A stretch of 64,000 nucleotides of DNA from positions 8,852,001 through 8,916,000 of the forward strand of contig CM076943.1 of the NCBI GenBank assembly GCA_039566865.1. Reading direction: 5' to 3'. Below the pieces are notes generated by a model that did not search any database, had not been told where the DNA came from, and saw nothing but the letters and a program-made list of their open reading frames with translations. A program made the position numbers and the translations under genes. The DNA comes from Aurelia coerulea. Lineage: Eukaryota; Cnidaria; Scyphozoa; Semaeostomeae; Ulmaridae. Positions 12,078 through 24,510 of the stretch are shown here, piece after piece. Numbering within the stretch: the first letter of the stretch is position 1; each line of letters opens with the position of its first letter.

Positions 12078-12399
12078 ATGTTTAAAAAAAACCACTGAAT
12101 CAATCGATGTTTCCTTGTGGATTAAGTCGAAATATTATCAAATCAATGAGCAAAGCCTTGTTATCTCCAGGTCACCGTTTGAAAATAGTTGGAGACCACA
12201 AACCCATACATAGCTAAGGCACGGTATCTTAGTTCCTCATTCACATGCTAAGACCCAACGGATGATTGCTTAAAAGTATCTACATTTTTGCGGGATATCC
12301 AGTAGAAGTAGAAGAACTGCATTATGTCAAGCTCTTGCAGTAAAAATGAATTGATTTTCTTATCATGACCAATACTTCTGTGATTTCAAACCTCATTGG

Positions 12400-13620
12400 A
12401 TAGGTTACAAAATGATACATGTTTTCTTTCTGTTTCAGATTTAGGTCATGTACTTTTCAATGGTAAATTTTTCTTCATATGGTCCATAATAGAATGTCAT
12501 CATTTCGGTGCCAATGAGGGGTTCAATAAGGGACACACGCCGTTGTTCCTGACCTCATTTCTGGAAGCTGGATGGGCCTAAAAGTGATGCAAGAAACAAG
12601 AAGTTTCAAACGATGCCATTGTGGAGTCTGGGCCACAAATTCAAATTTATTCTGTATAAGGCCGGGTATATAAGGCCTTACAGGGAAGTCATACGTTCTT
12701 ACATGAAAAACAATCAGAATAAAGCTGTGACCTTATCGTGGACAGTTTCAATGGGCCGCAGATTGACGCAACTTCCTTCCCTTCGTGGAATCTGGACCAT
12801 AAATTGGTGACCATCTATTTGTGCCTTGCAGAAAATACATGCGTTCTCTCACGGGACCCCTGCAGGGGTTCGAGACATCAAAGATAAAGTGACCTCATTG
12901 TGGAAAACTGAATGAACCTCAATATGATGCAGTTCCTTCCCGTTGTAGTACCAGGTCCATAAATCCTTAACCATATTCTACTGTATAAGGCCTTGCAGAA
13001 TGCATAGCTACTTAATTTGATTGCCCCTTCGGGGCAAAAAAGGAACAATCAAGTCGCTTTGTGACCTTATTTGTTGAAAAGTGAATGAACCTCAAAATGA
13101 TGTAAGTTCCTTCCTAGTGGGGAGTCTGGGCCAAAACGTCTTCACCATACATTCACTGAATAAGGTATTTACAGATTGCACACGCTAGAAATTTGTGACC
13201 CACTGGTGTAAAGCTGAATGAACCTCTGCATGACGCAACTTCCTTCCCTTTTGGGTATCTAAGCAATTAATTCCTGACAATTCTTCTTCTGTATATGGCC
13301 TTACAGACGTTTCTATCCTAAGGGGCTCATCCAGAAAAGACATCATTTCGCCAGATCGCACACGGAGTTACCAGTCATTCGTGACATCATCTGGGAAGAG
13401 CCTAAGTTCCTTTCCGTTGTGGAATCCAGGCCATGAATTTAAACCATATTTTTTCTATATATGGCCTTGGCCTTGCTGAATGTATACATTTTACAATTTT
13501 CCCGAGTGGGTTCAATTTGAAGGCACGCAAGGGTTACCAGCAATTTGTGACATCTCTGGCAAATTAAATGGGTCTCTGTATGACTCAAGCCCCCTTTTGC
13601 AATCGAGACCTCGCATGAAT
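12400..13620. repeat. Decayed tandem array, unit about 160-178 bp
   Basis: A module recurs near 12600, 12770, 12930, 13108, 13240 and 13408: AACTTCCTTCCC, then TGGAATCTGG and CCATAAAT, a pyrimidine-rich stretch, TATAAGGCCTTACAGA and GAATGAACCTC. Copies are highly diverged with indels. No open frame runs through it. Confidence 0.65.
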
Positions 13621-14784
13621 TGATGGTTAACTTTTGATTGAATCTCTTTAAACTTACTCCTCATGACTCAGCAAAGAAAACAGTCGATAAAAAGTAAGGA
13701 GAAAGACAATAAAATCATTGTAGAGCGTGGAGGAGTTTTCACTTTTGCGGTAACATCTAACGGCAAAAATCAAATAAAGTTTTCCTGACAAGATAAGAAA
13801 ACAATCGAAAGAGAAGAAGTGGTCAATGTAGAAACCAAGAGAGGAAATGACTGCATCCTTCAACAATAATGACGTCATGTTTTCAAACGGAATAATAAAC
13901 AATAAGATAGAACCAACTCGCAAACAAACATAACAATTTTTAGTACTATCTGGGTTGGTAATACATCTTCTCTTTAAAAACAATTTGCAGCACATAACGA
14001 AAGTTGATAAAGTTTTTAAAGTCGAATACGCAGCAACGTTTCTCAAAATTTCTTGAAGATGCTACTTACAGTTATAACTAGTTTCTCAGAGCCTCTTAAA
14101 GGACCAGGAATCAGGGGGCAATCAATTGTATCCTTGATTAAAAGGGAAAACAGGCCCGTTGTTTGAAAAGGTAAACCAATAAATCTAAGAGGGGCAATTG
14201 CTCACCCAGCTCGCATATTAAAAGAGGCCCGGCATTTCTTATAAAAGTAACAAAAGTACATCATTACGACAGCCAAACACGTCTTGACAGATCGAAGAAT
14301 GAAAGAATTTCGCAAGGCTGACATTTGCATTTGGATCCTGCGGTAATTAAGAAGGAAATCCATAAATGGGAATAAATTTCGAAAGCAGGTCGTAAGCTTT
14401 GTTGAATTGGATAAGACTGAACATGTGAGGATATTGCGGATGGTTCTTATCCTTAGGGAAAATACATCTCATATGCTCAATTCAAAGCATATTCTTTGTT
14501 TGTTGTTCTCTTACTTATTTGCAAATTAGTCATGAAAACTTTGCTACAGTACTAACTAACTAACGCTCTGGGGCTGGGAATTTGGCTCACAATTTAGACA
14601 CTTTTATATTGGTAGACCCGTCTTGTTTTCAACTTTCGCTCCTTCGCATTTCCTCTTTAAATTACTAACGAAGAATCACTGACACTGACGAAGAAAAGAA
14701 ATAGACTTATTACATTGGTGGCTATGGACTATGCCTAGACCAAAGAAGCACCAAAACAAATTGGACAGGGAAGCTCGTACAACG
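13621..14784. other. Intron 10 sequence without recognised content
   Basis: A 130-residue minus open frame (13654-14046) has no motif and poor codon character, so I do not call it. TGACGTCA occurs at 13870-13877. Otherwise nothing was seen. Confidence 0.4.
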
Positions 14785-14793
14785 ATGAAAGCA

Positions 14794-14908
14794 CACTCTC
14801 CGTCGGAGAGGCTGTTTGTTTGCTGGAGACTGAACTAGAAACAGCGAAGGCGCAAAAAAGAGAAACTGAAAGCTTGTTTTCAACAAACAGCCTCTGCGAC
14901 GGAGAGTG
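14794..14908. mobile_element. CACTCTCCGTC-family MITE, copy 1, 9-bp TSD
   Basis: The ends CACTCTCCGTCGGAGAGGCT and the inverse AGCCTCTGCGACGGAGAGTG extend to about 27 bp of TIR. The perfect 9-bp direct repeat ATGAAAGCA is at 14785-14793 and 14909-14917. It is 115 bp long and non-coding. Copy 2 is at 62906-63062. Confidence 0.92.
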
Positions 14909-14917
14909 ATGAAAGCA

Positions 14918-16306
14918 TATCGAAGACAATCTGACGTTACAGAACGAAGCACAATAATACACCACAATGATGATGCAAGAAATGAACCTAGCAACAACCA
15001 CAACTTAACTTACAGCAACAACAACAAAGCCCACAACAACAACGACCACTTTTTTACCTTTCAAGGACAAAGCAATACGTTTGAACTAATTAACATTGTA
15101 TAGACATACAGTTTACTATAAATAGATGTTGATACTGCAAATTAATGAGCTGCTCTGAAAATGCAGTATTGGGCGAAACTAGTCAGCCTTGAAAGAAAAA
15201 GCGCAGACAAACTCGATGCCTGTTTGCCTTGAGTAGTTAGGCCCTCTTCAACCGCACACTACATATGGCTAGACTATTGTATAAGTAGATATAACATCGT
15301 TTTTTATCATTCGTCATTAAAAAGTAACCTTGAATCCAAGGCCAAACAAATTTGTTGGGTTACACTATCTAAAGATTTCATACCCACAGAATAAAAGCAG
15401 TTTTTGCTGTCCCTCCATGAAAACTTTGGAATTTTGTTTATAAAAAGCTGACTAACAATTGTTACCCATATTGGGAATTTCGCGGCGAGAAGGAGTTCCT
15501 CATAAGACGAAAATAAAATCAAAAACCTCATTTTTGACAAATGCGGATTTTAAAATATGGTTTCCCTGCCGGCTAATTATACAGCAAGACAAAAATAAAG
15601 TCTGGTTTTCACTTTACGATTAATGTCCTTGACGCATTTTAACACAATGGCCTTTTCTGCGTATTTCAGACTTTCTACAGTTTCGGAAACGGGGATTTTT
15701 CCCTTCTTAACGATTTCAGCCCAGTTTTATACATGGTCATTTTTCGCATACGCCTTGAGTTGAGACGGGAACGATACGATGTAATACTATTTTTTCGTGC
15801 TACTTTTGGAATAATTAATTGGAATCTAGTCCCAGTGTTCATAGGGCCTGTTATGGCCTGTTATGGAGGGCAGGATATAATACGTAGATGGTACGATATC
15901 GTTCTCATGTGAAGGGGGTCTCAGACGAGCTCGTCCCAAAAGTGCATTTTTTCTAAAAGACTGAAAGACCAGGATGACCCACCAAGAAAATTTGTTTCCC
16001 CGCAAAGTTTGAATTAAACAATTTTCCCCGCCTTGTTTCTGTTATTTCCCTGTTGACATTTTTGTTTCTCCGTCGAAATTATACAAATTCGATCTTGTAA
16101 TCACTGTTGAAAATGTTTAATTTCAAAATTTTCCTCGCTGTATTTTCAGTTTCAATGTACAGCGGGGTCGATGGGTGGTGTGTGAAGTGAAATGACAGAA
16201 AATTGAAATTGCTCAATCAATTCTCTTCTAATCCAAATACACAAGAGGAAAAGCGGAACTGCCTTGCTTACCGCTCTTGTTATCGCTCTAGTTACCGCGT
16301 TAGCTA
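14918..16306. other. Intron 10 sequence without recognised content
   Basis: CAACAA-rich segment at 14985-15045. No gene, TIR pair or tandem repeat was found. Confidence 0.4.
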
Positions 16307-16315
16307 CTACTCTAG

Positions 16316-16392
16316 TACCCTGGGTACCAGCTTCTCTAACATAAAAACAGAGAATCTCTGTTTTTATGTTAGAGAGTCTGGTACCCAGGGTA
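16316..16392. mobile_element. 77-bp perfect-hairpin MITE, TACCCTGGGTACCAG ends, 9-bp TSD
   Basis: It is palindromic almost end to end: TACCCTGGGTACCAG, CTTCTCTAACATAAAAACAG, then the inverse. The 9-bp repeat CTACTCTAG is at 16307-16315 and 16393-16401. No space remains for any coding function. Confidence 0.9.
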
Positions 16393-16401
16393 CTACTCTA
16401 G

Positions 16402-19400
16402 TTACCGCTCTTGAGTTACACCTCTTGACCTCGCTAAATGTCTTATGGTCTGACTTCCTTCTTAACACTCTTTGCTTCGAAGATTAACCTGTTTCTTCTT
16501 GGTTTCCTTAATAAACAGCTATAGACATAAAAAAGTAATACGTGTACCAAAAAACTTCCTCTTCGCCAATGCTATAATTAATCGCCAGCGACCACAATTA
16601 GAAATGTGGCGTTGAACATAAAAGGGCATCCTATCTGTGCTCACACGCAAAGAAGCTCAACTTGGAGAATTGTTCAGATCATAAACGATAAGTCTGTCGT
16701 AATATCCGGATACATGTTGCAATTCAACAAACAAGATTTATGAGAATCTCACGGAGGCGGCTTTAGGTGGAGTGGTAAAAAAGATATGATCCATAGAGTT
16801 TGGTAAAAAAGATATAATCCATAGAGTTGGATGATATCAGGTTCCCTGATCAATAAGACTGGCTGCGCTGAAAGTATACTTATTGGTGATAAAAAAGGTC
16901 CGTAAAGGTCAATCCTGCGAGCTTTACAACTAATTTTAAAATGATTCTAAAGGTCTCGTGTTTCTTTTTGGAACCCTGGCGTTACTTTGAGTTTCGTATT
17001 TCGATTTGAAAGTTGAAACTGAAAATATAAATACTTTAGTCCTTATTCCAAGGAAGGCTATTTAAAAAATGCGCTAACGCCAAAACTACAAACCAAACAC
17101 TGGGAATAGATTGTGAACACCCTGCCTTCGAGGACATCATTTCTTTGTTTAAACTATATGGATTTTAGCAGAAAAGTACCAGAGTAAACGAGACAGAATC
17201 CCCCCATCCCATACCAACATAATAACTTAACTTAAAAATTGGATATCCCTGTCATTAATAATCTAGAATTTAACAATGGTGAAGGATAAAACTAACCTTG
17301 TTCAATGGGCAGGCCTTGATGAACCATTTATTTGCGAGAACGAATGCCGCAAAATAAAAACCATGCATAAAATGCGACAAAATGCCCAAAGAAAACAAAA
17401 ACGTCACAACTGAGCGCAGATTCTCATTCCTCTTCGCACAAGACGATCTCATATCGTGTCTCCCAAAAAGTACTCCCCCATGAAAAATGGCAAAAATTCC
17501 ATTATCAAACATGTCACAAAATTGTCTTTTGATCTCTTTTGTTAATAACTCAAATATATTTAAAGAAGATAAAATGCTTGCTTTCATTACTTAAAAGGTA
17601 TGACATTAAACAACGCATTGGAAAACCTATTCTGAGCTATACTCTTTAAACAACATCGTAAACCTTGCCTAAGAGCCATTTTTTAGATTGTTGGTTATCC
17701 ATCAAGCCCACGATGATAGTTGCGTTTCTTTCTACCATTTATAATCAAACTAGAAGCTTAACATACAACAAGAATATAATCTGGTAACCATCAGTGCTTT
17801 TTGCAGGATGTTTCAAAATCAGGCAGCCCTAAAAAGAGCTACATTTACTACTTTCGAAAGCAGTAGATCAGCAATGCATAGAAAATAATTTGGTCTTTGA
17901 TTTACTTGCCAAAAAAACACATTTGGAGATCGGACTTATAATAAAATGTCGGTGATTTGTCAAACAGGAGTACTTTTTGGGACAACGAACAACTCTTGGT
18001 GTATTTACAGTTTAGAGAATACGTCTGGCAATCTTGCGTCCTGGTCGTAGAAGATATAAGAATTTTGGAGGGAGTTTGTAAGAATGTCGTAGGCCTTCAG
18101 TATGAGTCAAACCTTGCGCAAAAATTGTCAGAAATGGTAAAAACGTTCAGAAATGGAGTAGAGTTTGGTCTTATCTAAGCCAGAGGTCGAACCATCAAAA
18201 TATGGCATGCTTCTTAGCCATTTGTTCTCCATACCCCCCCCCCCAACATGGTTTTCAGAAGAAAACGGTTCCTAACTACTTGGCCTATCGAAAATCTGTA
18301 AAAAGATACCATAACACACATAGGCCCGTCACTAGAAATGAGACGTATTTGAAAAGAAAGTAAAAAATTTTGAATTTCATTTCTATTTTCAGCTTGCATT
18401 TTTATTCACGATTCTGTTTAAGCTTGAACAAACAGATTTTCCGCGTTACATATTCCCGTTTACATTTCGCAAATGAATCGCAGACCCGGAAAACGTGGCC
18501 AACAAATGAAGATAAGAAGCAACAGTATCAATTTGATTTCCTTTTGTTTGAATCATTTAATCGTTCTATCCACCTGGAAAATTTGTTCACAAACTGATTA
18601 CTCATCAATGGTGCCTTCGTCAAAGTCGAGGAAACAGTATAATATCCTGATAAGGTTGTCTAAATCAGGCGAAAGAGTTTGATTTCCCATTAGGAACTAC
18701 AAACGGTATCTATTTTTGATGTAGGCCATTCTTACAGCTGCTTTCAAAAGTGTTCGATAAGCCAGTATCCAGAAATATGTTTTTCCAGGAAACATAAATC
18801 AAATTGAACATACATTCGAGTGTTTTAAGATCACTTTGCTGAGATGTATTACTCTTTTAAGTAGCTTGTTCTAAAAATAGTGGTAAAACAGACTCGTTAG
18901 CTATTTGATATAAGCCATTTATCCGTCTGCTCGCGTGGCAATAGGGGTAATCAGAAATTGCATTAATATGTAATGTAACTCCGCCTGCTGAAGTGTTGCT
19001 GTAAATTATTAGATAAAGTGAAGCACAGCCTTTCGGAAAATGAGTCGTTAGACCGCCTCTATAGCTGATAAGAAACAAACTATAAAACAAGAACATACAC
19101 GTTGATTTAACGACCCACTGCTAGTGCTAAACATCTCATAAATCGAAAGAATGAGCAGGACCGCATAGCAGTATATATGCTCAGGTGCAAATAAAGAAAA
19201 ATATAAATTTATAACAAAAGATGGCAACTTTAAGGTTTATTGAATTACCAGAGGCGTCCCCTACCAAGGACCAGGGAGTTTTAACCACACACTATTGCAA
19301 GGTAAGGTTTAAAACCCAGGAGATTTTCAGTAATCCAGACGGTACCCCCAGGCCCCACCCAGCCCTCCAATATGACAAGAGAGACCTGCACCAAGCACAA

Positions 19401-19859
19401 CGGCACTGAAAATATCACTGATCCCGGCTATGGACTAACCATGTTCTTTTGTACGCCGAATGAAGCAAAACAAACAACCTAGGCCATAATCCTATCATAC
19501 GAAATTCGACCCTGGGATCGCAAACGATCATAGTTACCGATAAGTCTTTCAGAATGAATTCAGCAAGAGGCATATTCCACTTTAAACCCTGCTCATTCCC
19601 TTTGAAGAGAAACATTTTAAATCGAATGTCTCACGATAAAGTCGAAAAGTAGAGGGAAGGTATATCTGACGTTCACGCATAGTCTTTGGCTGAAATCGTA
19701 GAAAAATTGTCGTTTCAAACACACTCGAAAACTAGAACCGTATTACTTCACAAAACTCATAAAAATACGACAAGGTCCTCGCCGCCATCTTTAGCGTGCA
19801 TTGCAAATTCTTCAGAATTCCATGTCTTAAATTTCTTATTCTAGTTGAAAAAAAAATGG
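16402..19859. other. Intron 10 sequence without recognised content
   Basis: Only short unmotivated frames are present. A C-run lies at about 18234-18243. A short AAGATATRATCCATAGAGTT direct repeat lies at about 16782-16828. No TIRs or coding exons were seen. Confidence 0.4.
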
Positions 19860-20150
19860 TACATGGCCTTGTCAGTTGAAGCAAATAGTATGTCTTTCTC
19901 AACTGTTGCATTGACTTTTTCCTTGAAGACTGCGATTTCCTTAGTTCTCTTTCTTTTTGAAATTTGGAAACTGTTTTTGCATATTGTATCCAAAGCATAG
20001 GGTCTGCGCGCAGGCTAACAAAACTAAAGTACGGGCGAGAGCTTTCAGGGTCAAATTCCCCGTTGATGGTCCCCGTTGATGGTCCCTTTCCAAAAAAAAG
20101 GACAAACTATGTTTATCATAATCTTAGGAACATTAATACGATCAATGTCT
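19860..20150. repeat. Dispersed repeat, copy 1 (second copy 30722-31010)
   Basis: CTTGTCAGTTGAAGCAAATA through TTTTTGAAATTTGGAAACTG, GGGCGAGAGCTTTCAGGGT and GTTGATGGTCCCTTTCCAA to ATGTTTATCATAATCTTAGG aligns collinearly with 30740-31000. At 20062-20088 the segment CCCCGTTGATGGTC is duplicated in tandem. No ends were determined. Confidence 0.6.
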
Positions 20151-20935
20151 CAACTGAAAACCTTGAAACAAAACCCAAACAATCTGCTCCTTGAAGCAGG
20201 TGGTTTCGAAACCGTAGGAGCTGAAATCAACTTCATAAAAGTTTTGAACCTCTACACAACACCAACGACTTGCTCTTCTTTAAAATTGAAAGCCTGAAAA
20301 GTCTACCGTTGATTAAAGTTCAACAAACAGAAAACTTCAAGAAAGAGTAACCAGTGCAACTGTACGAGGAAAAGAAAGCCAAACAGCACCCATTTTCAAG
20401 GTGTTTACCTTTCCTTGAACAGCTTTCTGTATGGGGAAAATTGCATGATTTTGCTTCCTTAGGAACAACTTGCAAGCACTCCCCATTTCGCAGATGGCCA
20501 TGCCATCTTGCTAAACAGGCTAATCTTAGCTGAGGTCAAGACATAGCGAAATATGAGAAGTAAAGTTTTACTAGATATTTCAGAGATAGTAGTATTTAAG
20601 CCTAGAGCTGGATAACAGTGCGTGGGGGGACATAGAATATGTATTTAAAGAATAATTTAGTTATTTGAGATTTTCAGGTCATCTTATCTTTATGTTATGT
20701 TTCATACAAGTTTCACCTGTAAAGGACAACCATTTTTAACAGAGCACCACGAAAAGCAGAAGTCCTAGTCAAATGGGCATGCAAACGTTTCACCGAATTT
20801 TACTCAAGATTTAAAAGATGACCAAGATTTAAACATAGTTGAAAACAGAATCATCATAGAAGCAACAATTTCTTTCATTGAAGCAACAGAGCGTTTTTAA
20901 TTCAAAACGTAGAACGCAAACAGCAGCACCCCTCC
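20151..20935. other. Intron 10 sequence without recognised content
   Basis: No exon, TIR pair or repeat was recognised. Confidence 0.4.
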
Positions 20936-20954
20936 CCTTACCTTTGCTGGATTT

Positions 20955-21080
20955 ATCAGGGTAACTTGGTACCAAATAGTTAATAAAATGTATATATTTT
21001 TATCAACATTGGATTCCAAATTTTGAAAATCTTAAATTTTTCTTCATGATTTGGAATTTCGTACCAAGCTACCTTACATT
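20955..21080. repeat. Foldback repeat with GGTAACTTGGTAC ends
   Basis: GGTAACTTGGTACCAAAT on the left pairs with ATTTGGAATTTCGTACCAAG and CTACC on the right. The centre is AT-rich. This is a small MITE-like hairpin. Confidence 0.55.
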
Positions 21081-21111
21081 GTTCCTTTTGTTTGTTAAAG
21101 TATTATAATTG

Positions 21112-21172
21112 TAAGTGCCATCCAAAGTAGGGACCAGATGACCTTGTGTCCTTTCCTGCTTTGGATGGCACA
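21112..21172. repeat. Hairpin repeat GTGCCATCCAAAG
   Basis: GTGCCATCCAAAGTAGGGA pairs with TCCTGCTTTGGATGGCAC. The full stem is about 20 bp with a 22-base loop. Confidence 0.6.
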
Positions 21173-21621
21173 GTAACGAGTAATCTTTCGTGTTTTAATT
21201 GTTTTGATGATGATATAAAAAAAAACAAAAACAAAAAATTTGCTCAACATTGCGGCAGCCCAAGGCCGTACGAAGTATCTCAAATTTGAGGGATAACACT
21301 TCAAGGGCACTTGTTTGATTAAGCTAAAGGGATGATACTTCCTGAAAACGAAAAGGGCACTTCTTTGTTAACTTGAGAGGGGGGCACGCGCCCCAAGTGC
21401 CCCCGGTTCATACGTCTATGGTGGCATCATAGGTGAGGCCCCCTAAGGGATCTCGGGCTCCGAGTCTCCAGGGCATATTTCAATGGGCTCCGGGCTCCCA
21501 AAGGCAAAATTGCTGTGCTCCAGGGCTCCATTGCATACTTTTCCGGGCTCCAGGGCTCCACTTCTTAAAATTAGCGAAAAAATGATTTTGTCAGTTTTAT
21601 CAAGCCGCGTAGTGCCAGACC

Positions 21622-21726
21622 TAGCCTGCGTGCAGACTCTACTGATTCCCTGAAGAGAAGTGAGGTTCCTCCTCAGGAGGAACCTCACTTTTCTTTAGGG
21701 AATCAGTAGAGTCTGCACGCAGGCTA
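21622..21726. mobile_element. TAGCCTGCGTGCAGAC-family MITE, 9-bp TSD
   Basis: It is nearly perfectly palindromic over 105 bp, with TAGCCTGCGTGCAGACTCTA at the left and its inverse at the right. The perfect 9-bp direct repeat TGCCAGACC is at 21613-21621 and 21727-21735. Related copies are at 45939-45990 and 63480-63716. Confidence 0.92.
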
Positions 21727-21840
21727 TGCCAGACCGCACTCGTTGTTTCTTGAGCGAGAAAGTGCAGTTCAGTTATTGGTTTAATTAAACTGGATATGCG
21801 CAACTAAAGTTGATAACAAGCACAAGTCCCCTAAAAAATA

Positions 21841-22450
21841 CCAGATGTCCCAAAAAATGTATACAAATTTGGTTGACTCCAGCGGTGTGAATTTAGCTTT
21901 AACCAATGGCTAATCACTCTCAAAATCTTCCTCGATAGTTACCTTGAACATAGATACCTCGTTTGTTGGTATTGGTGCTAACGAGAGCAGAGCAGAAATA
22001 TCAATCTTGAAAGCTCAAATTTGCGTGCACTTGCAAACCAGAGCTTTGGCCTTTTGGCCTAAGCAAATTCCTGAAGCACATCGAAATTAAGAGCTGAAAT
22101 TAATGAAAAATTAAGAGACTTCCCAATGGGTGATTGGGGGTGACTTCTGGAAAACAGAATAACACAAGATCCAATATTGTTCAAATTTTATCAAGGCTAT
22201 CGTTGATTTATACGCTGTGCCTTAAGAAATTGCTTAGGCCAAAAGGCTAAAGCGCTGGTTTGCAGGAGCAAGAGGCAAATTTGAGCTTTCAAGATTAACA
22301 TGTTTGCTCTCAAAGTACCAATATCAACAAACGAGGTAACTATGTTCAAGTTAACTATCAAGGAACATCTTGAGAGTGATTAGACATTGACTGAAACAAT
22401 TCACAGTGCTGGATTCAATCAAATCCGTATATATTTTTTGGGACACCCGG
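21841..22450. mobile_element. CCGGGTGTCCC-type foldback element, TA TSD
   Basis: The left end is CCAGATGTCCCAAAAAATG and the right end is TTTTTTGGGACACCCGG, each next to a TA. The interior is palindromic (AACCAATGGCTAATCACTCT and its inverse; TTAGGCCAAAAGGCTAAAGC). It shares interior sequence with 48058-48535 and 37326-38278. It is non-coding. Confidence 0.85.
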
Positions 22451-22699
22451 TACTGTGGGTTATCTTAGTATTGTGCTGAGAGCTTTTGGGGTTAATGCGT
22501 CTTGTGAAAAACGGGAAGACCACTCTTATCAATGAAGGCATCTTTCATCTGCTGGAACCAATAAGTTCTTTCATACAACTGTAAGAGAAGCTTGAGAGTA
22601 CTCAAGTTTTCTTGGGCAGCTATGTGGTCCACAAGGCACGATGTCTTCTCAATTAGCTCATTTATAAGACTATTAAACTATCCATTTTAGCACTGTTTA

Positions 22700-22935
22700 A
22701 TATGCCTTCTATGCTAAAATAAAAGATATCTCTTCCAAAAAATTTTCACATGCTCTGACTTATAGAATGACTGCCACTGTCACAAAATTGTAAAAGTTTC
22801 CATATCGCTTATGACAAGTATGATACTGGGAGATGCATTCTGAGCCAAAGTAAAGGGCGTGGTCCCAAAAATTTTCCTGTGGGCAAAACCTCTTGTCAAT
22901 GCCCCTTACTTAATTTACCCTGGCCACACCGCTTC
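22700..22935. mobile_element. hAT-type right-end fragment
   Basis: GGAGATGCATTCTGAGCCAA, AGTAAAGGGCGTGGTCCCAA and then TTACCCTGGCCACACCGC match the right part of the complete element at 26534-26915. The left end is missing. Confidence 0.55.
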
Positions 22936-23964
22936 CTTAAGGTCTGAAAGTAGATGGTTTGCGAAGATAAATCTCCTTGCAACGTTATCTGTTTATCAAT
23001 TTTCACTGCAAGTTCCGATCTTTCTACCACAGGGAAGACATGCGTTCTGGCGCAATGAGCTACAAAAAGTATAAAATTCCTAGCTCATAAGGATTGAAAT
23101 TCTAACTGAAAGATTTCCAATCATAAGTAAATGGCCAGATTTCCACAAACAATGTCTCGAAGAAATCTGGAGACTTCAAAAATTAATTTCAAAGTTGATG
23201 TTGAGATCTACTAATTAGCTCAAATAGTTTCACATATTCGTATAGTTTTCGTAATTAAACGTTGTCCTTTTTCTGCTTGGTCTTCACAAATAAAATTGTT
23301 TGAGATCAAGGGCTCCACGTGGAGAAAGCGATGGGCTCCAGTGCTCCCCCATGGAAATCGTTTGGGCTCCAGGGCTCCATGCTGTCAAAATGATGGGCTC
23401 CAGTGCTCCAGGGACCCCCCTTTGGGGGCCTCATAGGTCCCGTTGTCAATGTAAATTATGTGACTTAAGTCTTTGATCTGAATGACTTGAAAGAAACTTA
23501 AGCTACTTTGCTATGATTGTACTTTTGGACTTTTCTCAAATCTTCAGTATTTTCAGATTTAGGGGATTTCTCTTCTTTTTTAAGAAGTCGAGAAACATTT
23601 TGAAAAAACTTGTAACCGTCGTTATTTCTAAACTTTTTGAGAAAACATAAAATAATGTCCAAGAAACCATAGTCTATAAATGTCTACAATATGGTATCAA
23701 GCAAAGTCTTTCACTCTTCTGGTTTACGAACGTCACATCCTCAAATGAGTTAAAATATGACGACGGTAGAATTATAGCAAAGTACAGTCGCGGCCATAAA
23801 TTTAAGACCACCTTTTTGTCAATAACGTTTCTTGGCGTAACGAGATCGAACCCTACCGCTCTGCCTATGTTACTCTCTTGGAGCTAAAAAAGGTCAACTT
23901 TCCATGTAGATTCCAAATTTTGATGTTGTTTTTTAAATTTCGGCGCCATTTTGCTATGACGTCA

Positions 23965-24510
23965 CAATGAAATATATAGAAATTCTCGTAAGTTAGGTGG
24001 TTCTGCCGACAAGGGGTGTGACCCAAAGATTGTATTATTCAGCAGGATTTTACATCAATCTATGCACAATTTATTTCTATATATTGCTCCAGAGAGAAAA
24101 ATAGTGCAGGGCCTTCAATTCACAGCTGTGGCCATAAGTTTAAAGCAACCGTTGGAAAAGCGTGAAAAAATTCTGTGCTTATTGTGTAAAAGCCTTTGAT
24201 CTTCGATATTTCGGATAATAAAACAATTTTTGAAAATTAGTTCGAATAACTATGCGATTTGTTTCTTCAAACTAAAAGTCAAGGACTGGTCTTAAACTTA
24301 TGACCAACGCTTTGGACTGATGGCCCTCCTCTACCCTTCCCTGAACTGAAGCAGTAGTTTTCGTGGAGTTTGGATATCTTGCAAACAAATCATAGAAATG
24401 AATTGTGTACAGATTGATGTAAAATCCAGCTGAGTAACACATTTTTAGGTCACATCCCTTGTCGGCAGAACCACTATAACTTCCGAGAATGTCTATATAT
24501 TTCATTATTG
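23965..24510. repeat. Internal palindrome in the Tc1-like element
   Basis: GAAATATATAGAAATTCTCG and GTGGTTCTGCCGACAAGGGG pair with CCCTTGTCGGCAGAACCACT and AGAATGTCTATATATTTC. Near the centre, GCTGTGGCCATAAGTTTAAA faces CTTAAACTTATGACCAACG. These resemble the terminal sequence of the host element itself, so termini lie head to head inside. Confidence 0.7.

Larger units (their letters stand above)
21435..23432. mobile_element. 2-kb TIR element with GGGCTCC subterminal repeats
   Basis: The ends GAGGCCCCCTAAGGG and CCTTTGGGGGCCTC are flanked by direct ATAGGT (21429-21434, 23433-23438). Inside each end lies a cluster of GGGCTCCAGGGCTCC-type repeats spaced by about 30-35 bp (21453-21560 and 23307-23412). 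No transposase frame is visible. Two complete MITEs (21622-21726 and 21841-22450) and a hAT fragment lie inside. The class is uncertain because a TSD of 4 or 6 bp is equally readable. Confidence 0.7.

Noticed and set aside
13654..14046. 130-codon minus-strand frame in intron 10
   Set aside because: No recognisable motif, Phe/Leu/Ser-rich composition typical of AT-rich non-coding DNA, and no splice evidence.
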